From NCBI GenBank assembly GCA_003602285.1, contig QZVU01000002.1:248001-312000 (forward strand): a stretch of DNA of 64,000 bases, read 5' to 3'. A program made the translations under genes and the position numbers. The first letter of the stretch is position 1. Each line of letters starts with the position of its first letter. Positions 61,121 through 64,000 of this stretch are shown piece after piece. The notes beneath the pieces were generated by a model that searched no databases, was not told where the DNA came from, and saw only the letters and a list, made by a program, of their open reading frames with translations. Origin of the DNA: Arthrobacter frigidicola (lineage in GTDB: Bacteria > Actinomycetota > Actinomycetes > Actinomycetales > Micrococcaceae).

Positions 61121-61714
61121 TCAGCGCTCCTGCAGGGCGTCCAGAGCCACCGCCATGGCGGCCGCGACCCTGCCGTCGAGGCGTGCGCCGGGGACCGTGA
61201 CGTCGTACCGGTCCCGCAGGGAGCGTCCCCGCTCGGAGGTCATCACCAGCTGGCCGGAGGCATCGACGAAGTCGAAGTGGAAGACAAACGGAGCGGGCAG
61301 GGCCTCGGTGAGCGGCACGACCTCCCAGAGACGGCGAGCGATGGCCACCCCGGCGCTGCGTTCGCTGCCCACGGCCTGCACCCCCGGGGCGTCAAGGTGC
61401 CAGGTGGAACGCAGCAGCGACTTGCCGAAGTCCTTCCGGAAGCTGCCGACCGGGGTGCCGGCGGCGTCGAGGACGTCGTAGGTGGCGCCAAGGTCGAAGC
61501 GCTGCCGTGCCTTGAAGGAGAAGATCGGGGTCTTCCGCGACTCATCGGCGTAAAAGGTCACCTGCTCCTTGAAGGCCGCCCGCTTCTGCTGGGCAACGGC
61601 GAGGAGCCCGGCCGGCTGCCCGTTCCCGTTGACGGCACGGATCTCGTAGCGGTTCACCATCAGGGTGATTTTCTGCGCGACGGCGAAGCGTTCGATGCCC
61701 TGCAATGCGTCCAT
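61121..61714 (-). CDS. LURP-one-related (tubby C-like fold) family protein
   Basis: A 197-residue protein beginning MDALQGIERFAVAQKITLMV. The pattern of beta strands and the segments YEIRAVNGNGQPAGLLAVAQ, YDVLDAAGTPVGSFRKDFGK and STWHLDAPGVQAVG fit the LURP-one/scramblase-like fold. AAGGAG precedes the ATG. It lies 48 bases upstream of the LysM-like gene on the same strand, so it may head the secretion-like operon, or be a neighbour. Function unknown; membrane or nucleic-acid binding has been suggested for relatives. Confidence 0.8.
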   Translation of the reverse strand: MDALQGIERFAVAQKITLMVNRYEIRAVNGNGQPAGLLAVAQQKRAAFKEQVTFYADESRKTPIFSFKARQRFDLGATYDVLDAAGTPVGSFRKDFGKSLLRSTWHLDAPGVQAVGSERSAGVAIARRLWEVVPLTEALPAPFVFHFDFVDASGQLVMTSERGRSLRDRYDVTVPGARLDGRVAAAMAVALDALQER

Positions 61715-61921
61715 GCTTGTTCTCCTTCTCGGGTCGGTGCCGCGGATGGCGGCCTGCACCTGTGCGTCCGCGGCCCCCTCATTGCGGGCGCACGGGTGCA
61801 GGCAAGACATTCGGCGCACCCGGGTGCGTTCGGTGGTCGCCAGCTTACCCACAGCCGGGGATTACGGGACCGGCCGCTGAGGCCGGCCGGAGGCGCAACC
61901 CCGGAGGGAATTGCGGAAGTG

Positions 61922-61950
61922 TTGACTCCCCCCTGGTCCCATGACACTAT
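61922..61950 (+). promoter_or_regulatory. Promoter of the frlB-frlD operon
   Basis: TTGACT (61922-61927) and CACTAT (61945-61950) are separated by exactly 17 bases, a sigma70-type pair with a good -35 and a weaker -10. The operator palindrome begins 12 bases later. The gap from 61715 to 62019 holds nothing else clear. Confidence 0.5.
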
Positions 61951-61961
61951 TTGGTCAGTTG

Positions 61962-61975
61962 TGATACCGGTATCA
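61962..61975 (+). promoter_or_regulatory. Palindromic operator TGATACCGGTATCA
   Basis: A perfect 14-bp palindrome lying just after the predicted transcription start of frlB, where a bound repressor would block transcription. GntR-family regulators control frl genes in other bacteria; the corresponding gene is not in the window. Confidence 0.65.
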
Positions 61976-62019
61976 AATTGATTCGGTGCGGACTGCCAGA
62001 CGGACGAAAGGACCAGCCT

Positions 62020-63021
62020 GTGCTCGGCTTCAAAGAAGAGGAATTCCTCACCCAGACGCGAAGTGCACTCGATCTGCAGGGGCAAATTGAAGAATTCGTG
62101 GAATCCATCGAACAGCGCGGTTTCGACAACGTATTCCTCATCGGCGCCGGCGGAACGTATGCCGCAATGCTGCCCTATGAACACCTGATCCGCTCCCGGT
62201 CGACCCTCCCCGTGCAGGCGGCGATCGGCAAGGAACTGATGCTGACGGACAACCCCACCTTCGGCGCCGGCTCAATCGCGGTTTTCGCCTCAGTGTCGGG
62301 CACCACGGAGGACGTGCTTGAAGCCATCGAGTACGCCAAATCGCGCGGCGCCTACACCATCGGGTTCACCGGCTTCCCTGAAAGTCCCTTTGCCGCGGCC
62401 GTCGACGTCGCGCTGGTGACCGAGCCGAAAACCTGGCCCTTCGACCTTCCCCTGCTGCTGCTGTCGACCCGGATCCTCAACGGGCGCGGTGAGTTCGACG
62501 ACTACGAAGAGCTCACCCGCGAACTCAAAACACTTCCCGAGACCCTGGTCGAGGTGGCACGGCAGGCCGAGCCGCTCGCCGAGGCGTTCGCCGAGAAGAA
62601 CAAGGATGCCGACTACCACTTCCTCGTGGGCGCCGGAAACCTGTGGGGGTTCACCTACCTCTACTCAATGTGCATCCTCGAGGAGATGCAGTGGCTGCGC
62701 ACCACCCGCGTCCACGGCGCCGAGTTCTTCCACGGCTCCCTCGAGCTGATCGAGGAGGACACCAGCCTCCTGCTCTTCGTCGGTGAGGACGAGAGCCGTC
62801 CGCTGATGGAGCGCGTGGGCAAGTTCGCCGAAAACTACAACAAGAACACGACGGTCCTGGACACCAAGGACTACGAGCTTGCCGGGATCAGCGGGAAATT
62901 CCGGGCACTGCTTGCCCCGCTTGTCCTCGACACCGTGACGGGCCGGTTCAGCAAGCACCTCGAGCGGGTCCGCAACCATTCACTGGACCTGCGGCGCTAC
63001 TACCGCGTCGTGGAGTACTAA
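62020..63021 (+). CDS. frlB: SIS-domain deglycase, FrlB-like
   Basis: Likely splits fructoselysine-6-phosphate (or a related Amadori 6-phosphate) into glucose-6-phosphate and the amine. The 333-residue protein has two SIS domains (VFLIGAGGTYAAMLPYEHLI, SIAVFASVSGTTEDVLEAIE; YHFLVGAGNLWGFTYLYSM; VHGAEFFHGSLELIEEDTS) and ends RRYYRVVEY, like FrlB, which also ends with a YY-x-VEY pattern. The GTG at 62020 has AAAGGA eight bases upstream. The kinase partner follows. Confidence 0.88.
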   Translation: MLGFKEEEFLTQTRSALDLQGQIEEFVESIEQRGFDNVFLIGAGGTYAAMLPYEHLIRSRSTLPVQAAIGKELMLTDNPTFGAGSIAVFASVSGTTEDVLEAIEYAKSRGAYTIGFTGFPESPFAAAVDVALVTEPKTWPFDLPLLLLSTRILNGRGEFDDYEELTRELKTLPETLVEVARQAEPLAEAFAEKNKDADYHFLVGAGNLWGFTYLYSMCILEEMQWLRTTRVHGAEFFHGSLELIEEDTSLLLFVGEDESRPLMERVGKFAENYNKNTTVLDTKDYELAGISGKFRALLAPLVLDTVTGRFSKHLERVRNHSLDLRRYYRVVEY

Positions 63022-63061
63022 GGGCCGCTGAAGGCCGCCGAGATGTTCCAGCAGATCCACG

Positions 63062-63090
63062 CCGCGGGCCCGGGAATTCCGGGTCCGCGG
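63062..63090 (+). promoter_or_regulatory. Intercistronic hairpin between frlB and frlD
   Basis: Twelve-base arms (CCGCGGGCCCGG and CCGGGTCCGCGG, one G-U pair) enclose GAATT. It lies in the 86-base gap before frlD and may stabilise the frlB mRNA or tune kinase expression. Confidence 0.5.
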
Positions 63091-63107
63091 CTCGAGACGG
63101 GAAACCC

Positions 63108-63989
63108 ATGAAAGTAGTTGGCTTCGGCGACAATATCGTTGACCGCTTTATCGACCGGAAAGTGATGTATCCCGGTGGCAATTGCGTGAATTTCGCGGTC
63201 CTGGCGAAAAAGCTTGGCGCGGAGTCGGCCTACCTTGGGGTTTTTGGCTCGGATGAGCTTGGGGAATTCGTCCGTTCTGCCCTGATCGACAATGGCGTGG
63301 CCATCGAGCGGTGCCTGACCCGCGAAGGCCCCAACGGGGTCACCGAGATCCAGGTGCGTGCGGGGGACCGGATCTTCCTCGGCTGGAACGGCGGAGGCGT
63401 CACCATCAGCGATCCCTTCGTCCTAAGCCCCGGTGACCTTGAGTACCTGGCGGCCTTTGACCTGGTCCACTCAAGCGTCTATTCCGCCTCGGTCCCCCAG
63501 CTGCCGGCCCTGCGCTCCACCGGGGCGCTCGTCAGCTTTGACTACTCCTCGGAACCCGAACACCGCTCGGCGGGGTTCCTCGCCCGGACCGCTCCCTTCG
63601 TGGACCTGGCGCTGCTCTCCCTGGGCGGGATGTCCGAGGCCGACGCCGTCGCCGAACTGAGGCGCGTGGTCGCCGCCGGAGCGCCCATCGCACTGGGGAC
63701 CCGCGGGGAGCAGGGCGCCCTCCTTGCGGCCGGCGGGGAGATCTACGCCGAGCCGGCGGCCCCGACGGACCCCGCGCGGTTCATCGACACCATGGCCTGC
63801 GGGGACGCCTTCCTCACGGCCGCTGTCCTCTCCCTGCTGGACGGGGGATGGACCCGGGCACGCTTTCCCGGGCCGCCGGCCTTCCGCACGGCGCTCTCGG
63901 CCGCGGCCGTGGCGGCGGCCGACCAGTGCTATGTGGAGGGCGCCTTCGGCGGCGGCAGGGCCGTCGGCACACCGATTAGGATCATCTAG
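63108..63989 (+). CDS. frlD: PfkB-family sugar kinase, fructoselysine 6-kinase-like
   Basis: Likely phosphorylates an Amadori compound at C6 for the FrlB-like deglycase. The 293-residue PfkB protein has the N-terminal MKVVGFGDNIVDRFIDRKV and GGNCVNFAVLAKKLG like FrlD, plus the C-terminal PfkB motif DTMACGDAFLTAAVLS. In that motif the usual GAGD is ACGD: the catalytic Asp is kept but the anion-hole Gly-Ala is Ala-Cys. The stop is 11 bases before the window end, so later genes of the operon are not visible. Confidence 0.87.
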   Translation: MKVVGFGDNIVDRFIDRKVMYPGGNCVNFAVLAKKLGAESAYLGVFGSDELGEFVRSALIDNGVAIERCLTREGPNGVTEIQVRAGDRIFLGWNGGGVTISDPFVLSPGDLEYLAAFDLVHSSVYSASVPQLPALRSTGALVSFDYSSEPEHRSAGFLARTAPFVDLALLSLGGMSEADAVAELRRVVAAGAPIALGTRGEQGALLAAGGEIYAEPAAPTDPARFIDTMACGDAFLTAAVLSLLDGGWTRARFPGPPAFRTALSAAAVAAADQCYVEGAFGGGRAVGTPIRII

Positions 63990-64000
63990 GACAGTTCTTG

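Overview
The window is high-GC bacterial DNA with an actinobacterial gene set: Lsr2, ClpC, DisA beside RadA, a DUF3180/bPH_2/DUF2520/panC/lysS block, PTS-type dihydroxyacetone kinase, CsbD and a type VII-like secretion locus. Together with many GTG starts and apparently leaderless genes, this points to Micrococcales, most likely an Arthrobacter-like member of the Micrococcaceae. That placement is inferred from gene content, not from a phylogenetic marker. No rRNA, tRNA, CRISPR array, insertion sequence, integrase or phage gene was seen; almost all of the window reads as stable chromosome.

Layout. 1-3.3 kb: phosphate uptake ([12 protein letters not shown], minus strand, pstA cut by the window edge) behind an 11-bp direct-repeat PHO box. 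3.3-9 kb: a FUSC-like membrane protein, then genome maintenance (radA, disA, mutY), with a 41-bp triple tandem repeat after mutY. 9.1-12.5 kb: dhaK-dhaL-dhaM, csbD and an arginine-pathway-type acetyltransferase. 12.6-31.1 kb: a long minus-strand housekeeping series read from high to low coordinates: dacB, metalloprotease, tilS, hpt, ftsH, folE-folP-folB-folK, DUF3180, two bPH_2 proteins, DUF2520, panC, lysS, a small membrane protein, lsr2, clpC. 31.2-42.9 kb: ppa, a SatD-like protein, HAD phosphatase, serS, a lipid-kinase-family protein, topoisomerase IB, pheA with a rhodanese gene, amidase and phosphoglucomutase, with two small acidic proteins. 42.9-51.8 kb: catabolic and transport genes (aldehyde dehydrogenase/SDR pair, uracil permease, glutaryl-CoA-dehydrogenase-like enzyme, PHP protein, and a SnoaL-NCS1 permease-cyclase operon behind a perfect 16-bp palindrome).

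51.8-61.7 kb is the most unusual region: seven minus-strand genes forming a compact type VII-like secretion locus. It has one FtsK/EccC-type motor (ubiquitin-like region, FHA-like domain, membrane segments, three ATPase domains), two WXG100-sized helical proteins that share an AFxxTDNxL tail motif but lack WxG, a large membrane and proline-rich protein with a T7SS-signal-like N-terminus, a LysM-like membrane protein, an alpha/beta protein of unknown role and a LURP-one-like protein. EccB, EccD, EccE and mycosin are all absent from the window.

61.9-64 kb: an frlB-frlD pair for fructoselysine-type Amadori compounds, with a promoter and a 14-bp palindromic operator but no local regulator.

Regulatory themes: at least eight starts carry a TAnnnT-like -10 box 6-9 bases upstream and no usable ribosome-binding site, suggesting leaderless or nearly leaderless mRNAs. 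clpC has a ClgR-type site and pstS a PHO box.
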